Assembly (NCBI GenBank): GCA_936432065.2
Contig: OW386286.2
Location: 110,716,419 to 110,780,418 of the forward strand
Reading direction: 5' to 3'
From: Rutpela maculata
Lineage: Eukaryota > Arthropoda > Insecta > Coleoptera > Cerambycidae
Length of the DNA: 64,000 nucleotides
The notes under the pieces were generated by a model. That model saw only the letters and a program-made list of their open reading frames with translations, made no database searches and had not been told where the DNA came from. The position numbers and the translations under genes were made by a program. Positions within the stretch are counted from its first letter, which is position 1, and every line of letters begins with the position of its first letter. This document shows, piece after piece, positions 20,763 to 31,851 of this stretch.

Positions 20763-22386
20763 AAAATGGATTCATATCCTTTACATGAAGGTTTGAATCT
20801 TGGAGTTCAATAGGTTCATTGGGCGGTTTGCCTTTATTTATAATTTTTATGTTAAATGGCTTCGTCTTGAAATATTTAAAGAAAACGTAAATTAAAATTA
20901 CAAAGATAATCAAAAAAATAAGAAAGTAGAGAATCCAAGTGTGATGAGTAGGAGTCTTGAAGTCTTCAATTTCTAGTGGTTGGAGTTGCTTCAGTGATTC
21001 AGACATTTTGCTTAAGTCTGCGGGAAATTCTTCTAAGTGAAGGTCTGGTAGTTGGGACATAGTATATCTTTCAATTTTCGGTAGATAGAATGGACGTCCT
21101 TCAAGTCTAGTACTATCTATCGAGTAGGTAGTGTTTTTAATAATAATGCTACAGTTGTGTTCGAGTGTAACTTCGCTGAGAGTATTTAGTTGAATTATTT
21201 CTTGTTCTGGGCATGAGCTTTTAATAACAACTTCTTCTCGAGGGAAGCAAATAATTTTATCTTTGGAAATCCTTAATAGAAGATCGGTATTTACTTTGAT
21301 CTTTTGTAGGACACAGTCGTTAGGTTGTTTTCCTTCTAACAAGTTAAGGAAGCAATTGGAAGTCCAAGGTAGAGGTTCTCCATGACAAATATGGTATTTG
21401 TTGATCGTTTGGCAGGCAGTGTCTTTCCATAAATGGGCAGAATGATCAATACTCAGTACTAGGTAGGGTTTTGGTGGTATGAGGATAGTGTTATTTAAGG
21501 GAATAGGAATTAACTGGACTAATTGAAAGTCTCTAATGTCAAAGAGTGGGACAGTTAATTGAACATAAATCAAATTCTTGTTAACTTTAGTCTGAATGTG
21601 AAATAATCTGTAATATTCATCAGTGTCTATTTTTAAGAGGTTTCTAGAGTTATAAAGAGTTACTAAAGTCTTCAAAATATGTATTAAGTCTGAGTGAGAC
21701 ATGAAGAAATGATGTATAATTCCTGAATAGGAGTTTACTAGTGCATTTTCTAAAGTTTCTAAGTGATTTAAAATGAGTAGAAAGTTCTGTGATATTTGGT
21801 TTGCTAAGCTTTGGCAATATACGTTTTTTCCTAAATTATTAAGTTGGTTTATTGTCGTGTTCAAGTGAAACATGATTGATTTTTCATTTGTTTCAATGAC
21901 CCCTAAAGTTTTGTTTATTCTATCCATTAGTTGCGTATACAGAGAGGTTCTTAGGTTTAGTTGAGCCGTTAAAGAATGTTGATTCCTCATAAGAGTATTT
22001 AACTTTGAATTTATGTCTTCTAAGTCATCTGCGTCAGGAGTACCGTATAAGAATTTATTAATTTTTCCAATAGCATTAACTAGTCCTCGTTTTTTTCGAT
22101 TCATGGGTTGAAAGTTTAGGAATTTTGAATATACTAGTTTCGAGAGTTGGGTTAAACGCGTGTTTGAATAATTAGTACATATATTCGGGAAATCTAACAT
22201 ATTTTCGGTAGTCTGTTGGATTTGATTTTCGACTATGTTTAAGTCGATGATGTAAGAGAATGAGTGATAGTTATTAATAAGTCGGGTTGGTTGGTAAGTC
22301 ATTAGGTAGATGGGGTTATGAATGGACTTGATTTTTAGGCAATATGTCCTCAAAATCAACAGTAGTACTAATAGGAGTGGTGACAT
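20761..22386 (-). CDS. env: Env glycoprotein, intact
   Basis: Open 541-codon frame. Residues 1-16 are a hydrophobic signal-like start. A furin-type RKKR lies at 97-100, followed by GLVNAIGKINKFLYG, the fusion-peptide region of insect retroviral/baculovirus-F-type fusion proteins. A heptad-rich segment follows at about 120-215, then a Cys-containing ectodomain, and a membrane anchor near 485-510 (WILYFLIFLIIFVILIYVFF) with a short cytoplasmic tail. The gene overlaps the end of the upstream Gag-integrase frame by 71 bases. Absence of stops fits the near-identical LTRs. Whether it makes a working protein is unknown. Confidence 0.88.
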   Translation of the reverse strand: MSPLLLVLLLILRTYCLKIKSIHNPIYLMTYQPTRLINNYHSFSYIIDLNIVENQIQQTTENMLDFPNICTNYSNTRLTQLSKLVYSKFLNFQPMNRKKRGLVNAIGKINKFLYGTPDADDLEDINSKLNTLMRNQHSLTAQLNLRTSLYTQLMDRINKTLGVIETNEKSIMFHLNTTINQLNNLGKNVYCQSLANQISQNFLLILNHLETLENALVNSYSGIIHHFFMSHSDLIHILKTLVTLYNSRNLLKIDTDEYYRLFHIQTKVNKNLIYVQLTVPLFDIRDFQLVQLIPIPLNNTILIPPKPYLVLSIDHSAHLWKDTACQTINKYHICHGEPLPWTSNCFLNLLEGKQPNDCVLQKIKVNTDLLLRISKDKIICFPREEVVIKSSCPEQEIIQLNTLSEVTLEHNCSIIIKNTTYSIDSTRLEGRPFYLPKIERYTMSQLPDLHLEEFPADLSKMSESLKQLQPLEIEDFKTPTHHTWILYFLIFLIIFVILIYVFFKYFKTKPFNIKIINKGKPPNEPIELQDSNLHVKDMNPF

Positions 22387-24388
22387 GTTTGTTGATCTTG
22401 TCCTGGATTAGTCTCTGTTTCACCTGAAACGAGGGTTCATCGTCAGAATCATTGTCTGGGGTTTGTTCGAGTGTATTGTCACGTACTTGATTTTTTGTAA
22501 ATCGTCCTCTATTAGTAATGATAACGGGTCCTTCGTCTTTTATTACTGTTGCTGATATAAATTTAGGGAGATTCTTTGCGCGTGTAGCTTGGGAATTTCT
22601 AATATAAACTATATCATTCGGATTATAAATTTTTGGTTCTTTGCGTTTTTTATTGATTTTTGCTATTATGTTTTCTTTGTCTAGAACTTGGTTTATTCTG
22701 AGCTGTTCGTATAGCTCTTGAGTAAGGTTTTTGTGTTCCTGTATATAGTCTGAGGTGATAATTTCGTCTGAGATTTCAAACGGAGAGGGTTTGTCTAAAT
22801 GTCCAAAAAGAACTTCGAAAGGGGTGTGTTTAGTAAGGGAGTGTATCGACTCGTTGTATCCGATAGTAGCCAATTTCATTAGGTAGTAGTTGGGGAAATT
22901 AGGATTTTCTGAGGTTAGGCATCGCATGCTATCTATTAATGAACTATGGAAGCGTTCAACAGGACTGTTGGATGTATGACTGTCGGTACTGGTAAAATGT
23001 AAAGATATTTTATGCAGGTCACAGTAGTCAATGATCATGGTGTTATTGAATTCTTTTCCTTTGTCACAAATTATTTTGTAAGGTTTTCCGTAGTGTTGAA
23101 TAAAGGTTAAGAGGTTTTGTTGTACTTCCATTCCTGTTTTAGACTTTAAGGGATAGCTTTGTCCGATTTTCGAGAAAGGGTCGAAGATAGTAAGGTAACA
23201 TTCATTTGAAAAGTGAAAAAGGTCTATGTGAATAACATCTAGAGGTTTCTTGGGTATTGGTGTATTTTGGAATTTAATTTTCTGTGGGTGCCTGTCGTAT
23301 TTACAAGTGTTACACGTGTGACAATTTTTTATATATTGGGCAACTTGATAGTTGATATTAGGCCAATAGTATTTTCTCATTATTAAATCTTGTCTAGGTT
23401 GGACAGAAACCCCAGACATTGGAGTGGGCTTATATGACTGAGTGTTTTGTGGTCTTGGTTTAAAGACGTTTTGATTTTGATTTGTATTCTGTCTTCCGAA
23501 TACTTGTTGGTTAGTAGGGAAATGTGTTTGAATAGTTTGACGTGGGGGTAAATTCATTGGTTGAGATGGAAATTGAGGTTTAAAGCTATGATTTTGGTTG
23601 ATATGGAAGTTATTTTTTATGAAATTTTGCGACGATGTCTGTCTTGATGTTTTGTTGAATTGTTCTTCTCGAGCTACCAAATTTATAGCTTCCTCTAGTT
23701 TTGTGAAGGGGCTTAAGCGTATCATAACCTGGTAGTTTTGTGGTAAGGAATGGGTGTATGTATCGAGCGTTAGTTTTTCGTATATTTTGGTATAAGCTGT
23801 TTTTTCTGCAGCTCCGTCGTTTGATTGGGAAAGTTTTGCTAATAGTAAACTTTGTAAATTTTGCAATCTTAACCCAAAGTCATGTAGTGATTCATTATTG
23901 TGTCGGGTCGTTTGTCTTAGGTCGTGTTCAAGATTTGCAATTGATCTTGGGTCTGAGAAATGGTCTATTAACGTTTTGCGAATGTCCATCCAGGAATTTA
24001 GGTCAAAGCGGCAACCGATTATGGCGAGAGCTTGCCCGTGTAATTTTGATTTAATTGATTGAAGTAAAAAGTTGTTTAAATTGATGTTATCAGGAGTATC
24101 GTTTGGTTTCGCGTAGTTAACTTCGAGTGCGTTACAGGCTGTGACAAAGTCATTGAGGGCGAAAACATTGCCGTCAAATGGTCTTATGGCATCAACATAC
24201 ATTTTTAATAATTGGTAATTAACTTGAGCCATCTCTGTATTTTGAGTACTAACAGAAAGAATAGGATTTAATTTACTGGGTCTTAATCTTGCTTGGATAG
24301 GTGTATAAGTATTATTTTCTGGTTCGTTACTTGTGCCAGGAGATGCAATAGCTTCCTCTAGGCTTTCAAGTAAATCAGTGAATGACAT
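22316..24388 (-). CDS. Gag-integrase fusion protein (internal in-frame deletion)
   Basis: Open 690-codon frame. Residues 1 to about 330 are Gag: capsid-like core (IRPFDGNVFALNDFV, about 67-240) and an Asn/Gln/Pro-rich tail without a visible zinc knuckle. At about residue 331-337 the sequence passes directly into integrase at RKYYWPNINYQVAQYIKNC. Only the CC half (CHTC) of the HHCC finger remains. The catalytic core is complete: Asp389 (HIDLF), Asp442 (IICDKGKEF) and Glu478 (SPVERF), with D,D-35-E spacing. The C-terminal domain extends into the env overlap. Protease, RT and RNase H are absent. It may be a functional non-autonomous design or a recent deletion. Confidence 0.9.
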   Translation of the reverse strand: MSFTDLLESLEEAIASPGTSNEPENNTYTPIQARLRPSKLNPILSVSTQNTEMAQVNYQLLKMYVDAIRPFDGNVFALNDFVTACNALEVNYAKPNDTPDNINLNNFLLQSIKSKLHGQALAIIGCRFDLNSWMDIRKTLIDHFSDPRSIANLEHDLRQTTRHNNESLHDFGLRLQNLQSLLLAKLSQSNDGAAEKTAYTKIYEKLTLDTYTHSLPQNYQVMIRLSPFTKLEEAINLVAREEQFNKTSRQTSSQNFIKNNFHINQNHSFKPQFPSQPMNLPPRQTIQTHFPTNQQVFGRQNTNQNQNVFKPRPQNTQSYKPTPMSGVSVQPRQDLIMRKYYWPNINYQVAQYIKNCHTCNTCKYDRHPQKIKFQNTPIPKKPLDVIHIDLFHFSNECYLTIFDPFSKIGQSYPLKSKTGMEVQQNLLTFIQHYGKPYKIICDKGKEFNNTMIIDYCDLHKISLHFTSTDSHTSNSPVERFHSSLIDSMRCLTSENPNFPNYYLMKLATIGYNESIHSLTKHTPFEVLFGHLDKPSPFEISDEIITSDYIQEHKNLTQELYEQLRINQVLDKENIIAKINKKRKEPKIYNPNDIVYIRNSQATRAKNLPKFISATVIKDEGPVIITNRGRFTKNQVRDNTLEQTPDNDSDDEPSFQVKQRLIQDKINKHVTTPISTTVDFEDILPKNQVHS

Positions 24389-24831
24389 ATGAGTGGTTTA
24401 CTTAATTATAGGGTCGAGGATCTGACTCTTTCCCGTCTGTAAATTACAGAATGTAATAAACAGCAACTTAATTCTTTAGTTGTCTACGATAGACTGACTT
24501 AGCAACTAATAGTTTTTTTTTCCAAATATCGCACAAATTCTATTAAGAGATAGTAAGTGAATTTAGAAAAAATTTAATTTCAAGACCGAAAGGATCACAA
24601 GAGTTTGAAAATTAAACAATTAAGTGACTTTCAATTTGAATTTGAGAAAGGGAAGCGTTCTAAGGAGCTGAGTATTGACTTACGTTTTTCTTCTCCTCCA
24701 CGTAGGTTGTTTGGATAGGCCTCAACAATAAAGATTGACTTCTGGCGTCGTACCTCTGGGACTTCTTGCTCGATGCAGGATTTTTCTCAGGGGGTGACTC
24801 GATGCACTGAACAACTTGCCAAAAGGGCACT
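24389..24831 (-). other. Leader of the RT-less element
   Basis: Untranslated region between the gag ATG and the primer site, with no long frame and no copies of the dyads seen in the other gypsy family. Confidence 0.7.
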
Positions 24832-24849
24832 ATCCTACCGACTGCGCCA
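24832..24849 (-). other. Primer binding site, tRNA-Ser type
   Basis: Same 18-base sequence as in copy 1, touching the 5' LTR. Confidence 0.85.
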
Positions 24850-25163
24850 AATAAGTTTACGAGGATTTCTCGGTAGAAGAAAACTGCAATATTGGACTAA
24901 CTTCTTTATTAGAACATCTTACAACACTTTCTGATGGCTGCGAGTTTGGTACGGATATTTATATGTCCGGTTTAACAAACTTGTGGCCATTTGATAATAT
25001 TTATAACTATATTTATTAGACGTTTAATAATCAAAATAAAATAATGGGTAAACAAGTGATAGCGTAAAACTATCAATATTATTTATAACTATATTTATTA
25101 TGACATTTACTAGTATCGTTATCAAAATAAAAATAACGAGTAAACAAGTGATAATGTATAACT
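24849..25163 (-). repeat. 5' LTR of the RT-less element
   Basis: Pairs with 20437-20751; followed on the right by the TATA duplication and the rest of family A copy A1. Confidence 0.92.
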
Positions 25164-25302
25164 TATATACATTACTAAATACAGACAGAATTTTTGTTTT
25201 CGCTCAAACTTAAAATCTCGACGTTTCATGACATTCTAAGCCTATTTGAACAACAAAAATTTAAAAAAAAATTGTTTGTCGTTACTATACTTCCACTGCA
25301 TG
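25164..25302 (+). repeat. Family A copy A1, 3' part
   Basis: Continuation after the gypsy insertion. It lacks about 250 bp in the middle and ends at the 3' hairpin region, where it meets an inverted copy. Confidence 0.82.
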
Positions 25303-25883
25303 TGTTGTTCAAAAAGGCTTATAATGTCATGAATCGTCGAGATTTTAATTTTGAGTGAAAAAAAATTGCTGTGTGTCTGTCTATCTGTCGGGCTATCTGT
25401 CGGTCGGTCTGTAACTTTTTTCGTGCGCACGTTTACGCACTTTGGTACACATATGTACTTTAACGAGTTCTGGAACTAGATTATGTTTTCATCTTCTTCC
25501 GTCGAAGGGTTGAGGGGCAAATTGGGGTAAATAGGTAAATCAAGCAGGTAAGAGTCCATAAAATTGGTATTTAGTAGACAAGAGAAACTAAGATCTCAAA
25601 AAAAAATTTGGCATTAGCAACCCCCATTACCACCCCCACAAAAAACAATTGTGGTTTAGTGTGTGTACAAGAACCAGAAACTTCAAAATATTTTTTTACT
25701 ACCACCCCCATCCCACTACCGATGTCGGGTGTCGTTTTATGGGTTTTTGTGGTAAAGGATTTCAAATACTATATTATTAAAGTTCCATAAGCAATTATTT
25801 CCACATACAAAATTTTTTCGTTGTGAGTGATTTGGATAGAAAAATCTAGATGTGGAAGTAGTGATTCCTAGGGCAGCGGTTTT
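25303..25883 (-). repeat. Family A copy A2, inverted
   Basis: Reverse-orientation copy abutting A1 tail to tail, ending in the complement of CCGCTGCCC at 25872-25880. Confidence 0.88.
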
Positions 25884-26530
25884 AATATTATATTGTTATG
25901 AAATATCTATTAGTTAAATATATAAATAAATGATAGTAAATAGCATTTAACAAAAATTCTATTCAATTACAAATCTAAAAACATCAGAAAACATTTTTTT
26001 AAATTTTAAATGATTAATATTTTTATTTACCGATCGATTTTGTTAAAAAACAAATTATGTTTGTTCTAAGAATTTTTAAAGTTATAACGCCAACTTAGTT
26101 GTTAAAGTACTCGTCGGAATCTAAGGTTTGTGCAATGTGTACACTATAGTACTAGCGCAAATTATTTATAAACTGCCATTTCGGCAGTTTAATATTTGAT
26201 AAAGGGTACATTAACAAAATATTAAGATGGAAAAATGATTTATATTGCCGAATATCAAGGTCCGAAGTCCCTATCCCTTTTCCTTAACCCTTTATTTCAT
26301 CCTTTCCTATTGCTTGGATATATTTAAATTAAAGGCGTGAAAATTACTAGAACTTTTCTATTGGGACATTAGTGGAGATTATTAAATTCTCTGAACTAGA
26401 TAGTGACAAAAGACTCTGGATAATACTTTTTCGTGCGGTTTTGAGTTTTTTCTGGAAAGTTCCATTACCGATATTGACGTGACAGTTAAATTTATTTTAT
26501 TTTAACATAATCTTATGCCCATAGAAACAA
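25884..26530. other. AT-rich sequence, 5' LTR of next element not found
   Basis: No gene. A 5' LTR starting TGTTATG would be expected upstream of the gag at 26531, but none is visible, so the 5' end of that element is probably truncated. Confidence 0.5.
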
Positions 26531-26605
26531 ATGAAGGACCTACTTGCGGAATTTAAGAAGATGATGGAGCAGCAACGTCAAGAAGAAAAAACCGAACTGA
26601 GAAAA

Positions 26606-27280
26606 AAACCGCTGCCCAAGGAATCACTACTTCCACATCCAAATTTTCTATCCAAGTCACTCACAACGAAAAGAATTTGTATGTGGAAATAATTGCTTAT
26701 GGAACATTAATAATATAATATTTGAAATCCTCTACCCCAAAAACCTATAAAACGATACCCCACATCGGTAGTGGGGTGGGGGTGGATGAAGTAAAAAAAT
26801 ATTTTGAGGTTTCTGGTTCTTGTACACACACTAAATCACAATTTTTTTTCATCCCCTTTAATAATGGGGTGGGGGTGGTAATGGGGGTGGCTAATGTCAA
26901 AATTTTTTTTGAGACCTTAGCTTCTCTTTAATATACTAAATACCAATTTTCTGGACTCTTACCTGCTTAATTTACCTATTTACCCCAAATTTACCCCAAT
27001 TTACCCCCAACCCTTCGATGGAACAAGATGAAAATATAATCTAGTTCCAGATCACGTTAAAATACACAAGTGTATCAAATTTCAAGTCAATATCTTAAAC
27101 GGTTTCAGAGTAAACGTGCGCACAAAAAAAGGTTACAGACCGACAGACCGACAGACAGAAATTTTTTTCTCGCTCAAAATTAAAATCTCGACGTTTCGTG
27201 ACATTCTAAGCCTATTTGAACAATAAAAATTTTTAAAAATTTTTTTGTCGTTACTATACTTCCACTGGATGTGGAAGTAA
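26606..27280 (+). repeat. Family A copy A3 inside gag
   Basis: Full-length copy of about 675 bp. Because it sits in coding sequence, its ends are defined by the gag on both sides: it begins at AAACCGCTGCCC and ends at GTGGAAGTAA. No target duplication longer than a base or two is visible. Confidence 0.9.
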
Positions 27281-28299
27281 TTATAGAAGACCAAGAAAAG
27301 CAACGTCAGAAAAAAAAGAGGATGAAGAAAGAAGACGTCAGAAAGAAAAAGAGGATGAAGAAAGAAGACGCCAAGAAGAAAAAGAAGAACAAGAAACAAG
27401 ACGCCAAGAAGAAAAAGCCGATTTGAGAAAAATGATGGAGGACCTGAAGATACGACAGCAAGAGGAGAAAGAAGAACAAGAAAGACGACATCAAGAGGAA
27501 AAAGAGGAGCAATTAAGGAAAATTTTGAGCGATCAAATCAAAATACAACAGGACGCTATAATTTCCGCCAATGAAGAATTGAAGAATGAAGTCAAAGAAA
27601 AGATAAACAAGGTAGAAGAAAAAGTAGATAAGGTAGAAGACAAAGTAGGTGTAGTTGAGACAGAAGTCAGTCAGATCAAAGGAAAGATGAGTGAGTTCGA
27701 AGGAGAAGTGGAGCGACTTAAACGACAATTAAGAGAGAAAGGAGACCAGCCATCATCGGGTCCTCGTTTAAAACCTCCCTCATATGACGGCCAAAGCTCA
27801 TGGACAACATACAAGAGACAATTTGAGGCAGCTGCAAGTGAGAATAACTGGGATAATGAGGCCTTAGTTCTAGCGCTAAGAGGTCAAGCCCCAGAGTTAC
27901 TTCAGACCATCCCAGTGGAGAAACAAAGAGACTTCAAAGTTTTAGAAGCTGCCTTGGACTTGAGATATGGCGACCAACACCTTGCTCAAGTATACCAGGC
28001 CCAGCTAAAATCACGGACACAAAAGGCTGGAGAAAGTTTACAAGAATTCGAGGCTGCGATACAGAGACTGGCAACCCTAGCATACCCAAGTGCTCCAAGA
28101 TAATTCCAGGAACAATTAGCCGTGGAGGCCTTTTTAGATGGCATAAGGGACAAGGAAGTCAAGCGAGTACCAAAATTATCACGGCACCAAAGTAGTAGCG
28201 AAGCTTTGGTGCGTGCCCTTGAAATAAAGGCTGCCTATAAGGACACTTCACGGTCAAAAGTGCGTGCGGTGACAGTCGAAGAGGCACATTCAGACAAAA

Positions 28300-28691
28300 A
28301 GAACGGTGACACTATGGACATGCATGAAATGTTCAGAAAATTGTTGGCTAAACTGGATTTTCTGGAAAAACAGATTAAGCAACCAGGCGGTGGAAAGCCA
28401 AGTCAAAGTGGAGGTATCCAGTGTTATCAGTGCGGAAGATTAGGGCACATTAAGCGAGATTGTCGACAGCAAAGCCCTGAGAAGATAAATGTCGAAGTTG
28501 TCGAAGTCTCACATTCAGACGAAAGGAACCTTGACACTGTGAACATGCATGAAATTTTCAGTAAATTATTGGCCAAACTGGATTCTCTGGGAGAACAGGT
28601 TAAGCAACAAAGCAGTGGGAAGTCAAGTGGGAGTATTCGATGTTATAGCTGCGGGAAATTGGGCCATATGAGACGTGATTGTCGAGAGTAG
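28300..28691 (+). repeat. Internal duplication of the zinc-knuckle segment
   Basis: Two successive units of about 190-230 bp, from GACACTATGGACATGCATGA and GACACTGTGAACATGCATGA, encode the MHE-led helix plus zinc knuckle twice. Confidence 0.8.
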
Positions 28692-28721
28692 AACCCTGAG
28701 CAGGTACATGCCACTGAGGCG

Positions 28722-29182
28722 GTGCTGGCTAGTGAAAGTGATGCCCCCAGAGGGATAAAGATTTGCCAGCTGCGAATAATCCCGAGTAGTCTACCATCAC
28801 CAGGCTGTGTAAACGAGAGGAAAGAGATTCCAGAGAATTGGACAAAAGAAGTTTTAAGACAAGAGCAACTGGACGACACAGAAATTGAACCTATATTACG
28901 AGCAAGAGAAAAAGGAACCCGACCAGAATGGAAGGATGTCTCAAACAAAGGAGTAGGATTGAAGGCTTTGTGGTCGCAATGGGATTCACTTAGAGTGTTA
29001 GACGGGCTGTTGAGGAGAGCATGGGAAAGCCCGGATAGGAAGCAGGTTGCCGTGCGTCTAGTAATTCAGGTGTCGTGTACCAGAAGTACTCCAGGAAGCG
29101 CAAAATGAAACCTCCAGCGGACACCTTGGCGTAAACAAGAGTAAAGTATGAGAACGGTTCTATTGGGTTAATAGTCGACAAG
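28722..29182 (+). pseudogene. pol: Integrase N-terminal region joined to gag (protease-RT deleted)
   Basis: In the same frame as gag, it passes directly into the region that precedes the integrase in gypsy elements (LLRRAWESPDRKQ), with no protease, RT or RNase H. After a frameshift near 29060 it carries GHLGVNKSKV, holding a zinc-binding His, then ERFYWVNSRQ, where the 15.7-kb foldback interrupts it. It resumes at 44902. Confidence 0.82.
29175..29182. repeat. 8-bp target duplication of the 15.7-kb element, left
   Basis: TCGACAAG, repeated at 44902-44909. Removing one copy with the insert restores the integrase reading frame across the site. Confidence 0.92.
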
Positions 29183-29575
29183 CAAGGGCGGATCTAGAAA
29201 TTTCAATAATTTTTTTCTCGTCTGTGGCGCATGGGAAATAACATCTAGAGAAGCACTCCTCTAACGACCCCTAAAAAATTTTGAAAAAGCAGTTTGCGAA
29301 AAATTTTTTCAAAATTCGAGTTGCCCCCCGATCCAAGGGACTCCTGTTTAAAATTATTCTTTTTTGTCATATACATTTTACTTTTCAAGAAAATGCAACA
29401 ATAGGTTTTGGAGTTTATGAAAATATTTTTATTACTAACTGAGATACAACGAATTGAAATTTTGTAATTTGTTAAATTGTAAATTACAAAATTTCAGTTC
29501 ATTGTATTTCAGTTAATAATGAAAATATTTTCATAAACTCCAAAACCTATTGTTGGATTTTGAGTAAAATCTCTG
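29183..29575 (+). repeat. Left terminal repeat of the foldback element
   Basis: Terminal CAAGGGCGGATCTAG onward. It includes a palindrome around 29450-29520. A complementary copy lies at 31440-31840 and a shorter one at 44700-44901. Confidence 0.88.
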
Positions 29576-29738
29576 TCAAAAAAATCTCATCAATCCGTAT
29601 TCAAAATTATCAAAAATTAATAAGTATCTATGAGAATCTATATGGTCAATAAGTTTCTATAAGAGTTAGGTAAAGTTGCTGTTGAAATTGTTATCAGTTT
29701 ATATCCGAATTGACCAGCAAAATGAGTCAAGCATATCC

Positions 29739-31253
29739 ATTTGTAAATCCAAACATTTACTTATACCACATCAATGAGAATTTATGAGCACAGTATCTAA
29801 TGTAATTCGTGCGGCTTTTCGTGATTAAAAGACAAGTGTTTCTTTAAGAAACGAGCTGCATTAGGTTAGAACAGTTTTGATTTGCAATTGAAGATTACAA
29901 ATTATAATGTTTGAATAGGGATTTATGAGATCAGTTTCTATGAGTATTAATGTTTTTTTTTCAGTAATATATTAAATGTGTTTTCATTTGTTTGAACGGG
30001 TAAAAAGAAAGGTCAGTTTTCAACTGCAATTACAAATACAAGTTTAATCACTTCGAATGGGGTTATATGTGATCAATTTCTAAAAGTATTTATGCTGTTT
30101 TCCGAATATAATTGTGATGAAGTTTAATCAGTAACAAATTGTTCACTACTTGTTAGGATATGGTCGGAAATTCCAAGTACACATTTAATATTCCTTCAAG
30201 AGGATTGGTGAGAGCAGTTTCTACGAGTATCTATTTGTTGTTCCTATAGTAAATTATATAAGTCTTTATCAGTACAGATTCGGATCTAATTTAAATATGA
30301 AAATTATATCAGAATAAAGCAACCAAATATTTTAAACAGCATCTATTTGTAAATCCAGACATTTACTTATACTATCTCAATGATAATTTATGCGAACAGT
30401 ATCTAATGTAAAACGTGCGGCTTTCTGTGGTTAAATGGCAAGTGTTTCTATAAGAAACGAGCTGCATTAGGTTAGAACAGTTTTGATTTGCAATTGAAGA
30501 TTACAAATTATAATGTTTGAATAGGGATTTATGAGATCAGTTTCTATGAGTATTAATGTTTTTTTTCAGTAATATATTAAACGTGTTTTCATTTGTTTGA
30601 ATGGGTAAAAAGAAAGGTCAGTTTTCAACTGCTATTAGAAATACAAGTTTAATTATTTCGAATGGGGGTTATATGCGATCAATTTCTAAAAGTATTTATG
30701 CTGTTTTCCGAATATAATTGTGATGAGGTTTAATCAGTAACAAATTGTTCACTACATGTTATGATATGGTCGGAAATTCCAAATACACATTTAGTATTCC
30801 TTCAAGAGGATTGATGAGAGCAGTTTCTACGAGTATCTATTTGTTGTTCCTCTAGTAAATTATATGTCTTTATCAGTACAGATTCGGATCTAATTTAAAT
30901 ATGAAAATTATATCAGAATAAAGCAACATTTTAAACAGTATCTATTTGTAAATCCAGACATTTACTTATACTATCTCAACGAGAATTTATGAGAACAGTA
31001 TCTAATGTAAAACGTGCGACTTTCCGTGGTTAAATGGCAAGTGTTTCTATAAGAAACGAGCTGCATTAGGTTAGAACAGTTTTGATTTGCAATTAAAGAT
31101 TACAAATTATAATGTTTGAATAGGGATTTACGAGATCAGTTTCTATGAGTATTAATGTTTTTTTTTTCAGTAATATATTAAATGTGTTTTCATTTGTTTC
31201 AATGTGTAAAAAGGAAGGTCAGTTTTCAACTGTAATTACAAATACAAGTTTAA
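29739..31253 (+). repeat. 605-bp tandem repeat array 1
   Basis: Unit starts (ATTTGTAAATCC) at 29739, 30345 and 30944 give periods of 606 and 599 bp; the third unit is cut at about 31253. Each unit holds four diverged subunits with the pattern ATGAGANCAGTTTCTANGAG, for example near 30389, 30531, 30673 and 30814. Confidence 0.9.
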
Positions 31254-31439
31254 TGATAATTCGTACAGCGTCCTTCTGGCAGTACGGGGCGTACTACTCG
31301 TCCTACCGACTTTAACTCAATTTTCGAACACTTCATCTCTTTCTAGTAGGACTGAGGCCCCCACCATTCGATAGATAATTTCTCAACAATTGAGCGCAAA
31401 AAAAGACGGAGTTTCTAGCTCCTTTAGTATCAAAATGGC
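31254..31439. other. Unique segment between arrays
   Basis: Non-repetitive DNA between array 1 and the internal terminal-repeat copy, with a CCTTCTGGCAGTAC motif that appears inverted near 39400. No gene. Confidence 0.5.
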
Positions 31440-31840
31440 GTGTAAGATAGTGACAGGGTAGAAATTTCAATATTTTCATTACCAACTGAGATACAACGAA
31501 TTGAAATTTTGTGATTCACAATTTAACAAATCACAAAATTTCAATTCGTTGTATCTCAGTTAGTAATGAAAATATTTTCATAAACTTCAGAACGTGTTGC
31601 TGTATTTTTATGAAAAGTAAAATGCATATGACAAAAAAAATAATTTTAAACAGGAGTCCCTAGACGGGGGGGGGGGGGGGGGTAATCGAATTTTGGAAAA
31701 ATTTTTCGCAAACTGCTTTTTCAAAAATTTTAAGGGGTCGTTAGAGAAGTGCTTCTCGATATGTTATTTCCCATATTTCGTATGGGTCCCATACGCCACA
31801 GACGAGAAAAAAATTATTGAAATTTCTAGATCCGCGCTTG
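31440..31840 (-). repeat. Internal inverted copy of the foldback terminal repeat
   Basis: Reverse complement of 29183-29575, ending AGATCCGCGCTTG, with a run of 17 G at 31666-31682. The flanking bases do not match TCGACAAG, so 29183-31840 is not simply a separate insertion. Confidence 0.85.
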
Positions 31841-31851
31841 GGGTGTGAGGT

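Larger units (their letters stand above)
20437..25163 (-). mobile_element. Young errantivirus-type LTR element lacking protease, RT and RNase H
   Basis: Two 315-bp LTRs that I could distinguish at only about two positions flank a 4.1-kb interior. The TATA at 20433-20436 is repeated at 25164-25167, giving a 4-bp target duplication. Primer site, polypurine tract, an open Gag-integrase fusion and an open env are all present. The missing part is the protease-RT-RNase H block, removed without breaking the frame. It must depend on another element for reverse transcription. Confidence 0.93.
26531..28691 (+). pseudogene. gag: Gag of a second gypsy-type element, interrupted by family A and two stops
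   Basis: Starts at ATG 26531 (MKDLLAEFKKMMEQQRQ) and is cut at about 26605 by family A copy A3 (to 27280). It continues with a Glu/Arg/Lys coiled-coil, a frameshift in an A run near 27310, then an open stretch from 27423 with heptads and a capsid-like core (LKPPSYDGQSSWTTYKRQF). In-frame TAA at 28101 and TAG at 28689 interrupt it. The C-terminus carries two zinc knuckles, CYQCGRLGHIKRDC and CYSCGKLGHMRRDC, each preceded by a near-identical MHE-led segment. Confidence 0.88.

Noticed and set aside
27133..27728. Hydrophobic Phe/Leu-rich minus-strand frames
   Set aside because: Shadows of the Glu/Lys-rich coiled-coil of gag on the plus strand.
29183..31840. Separate 2.7-kb element bounded by the two longest inverted ends
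   Set aside because: The bases after 31840 do not match TCGACAAG, whereas those after 44901 do, so the larger unit is better supported. An older nested event is still possible.
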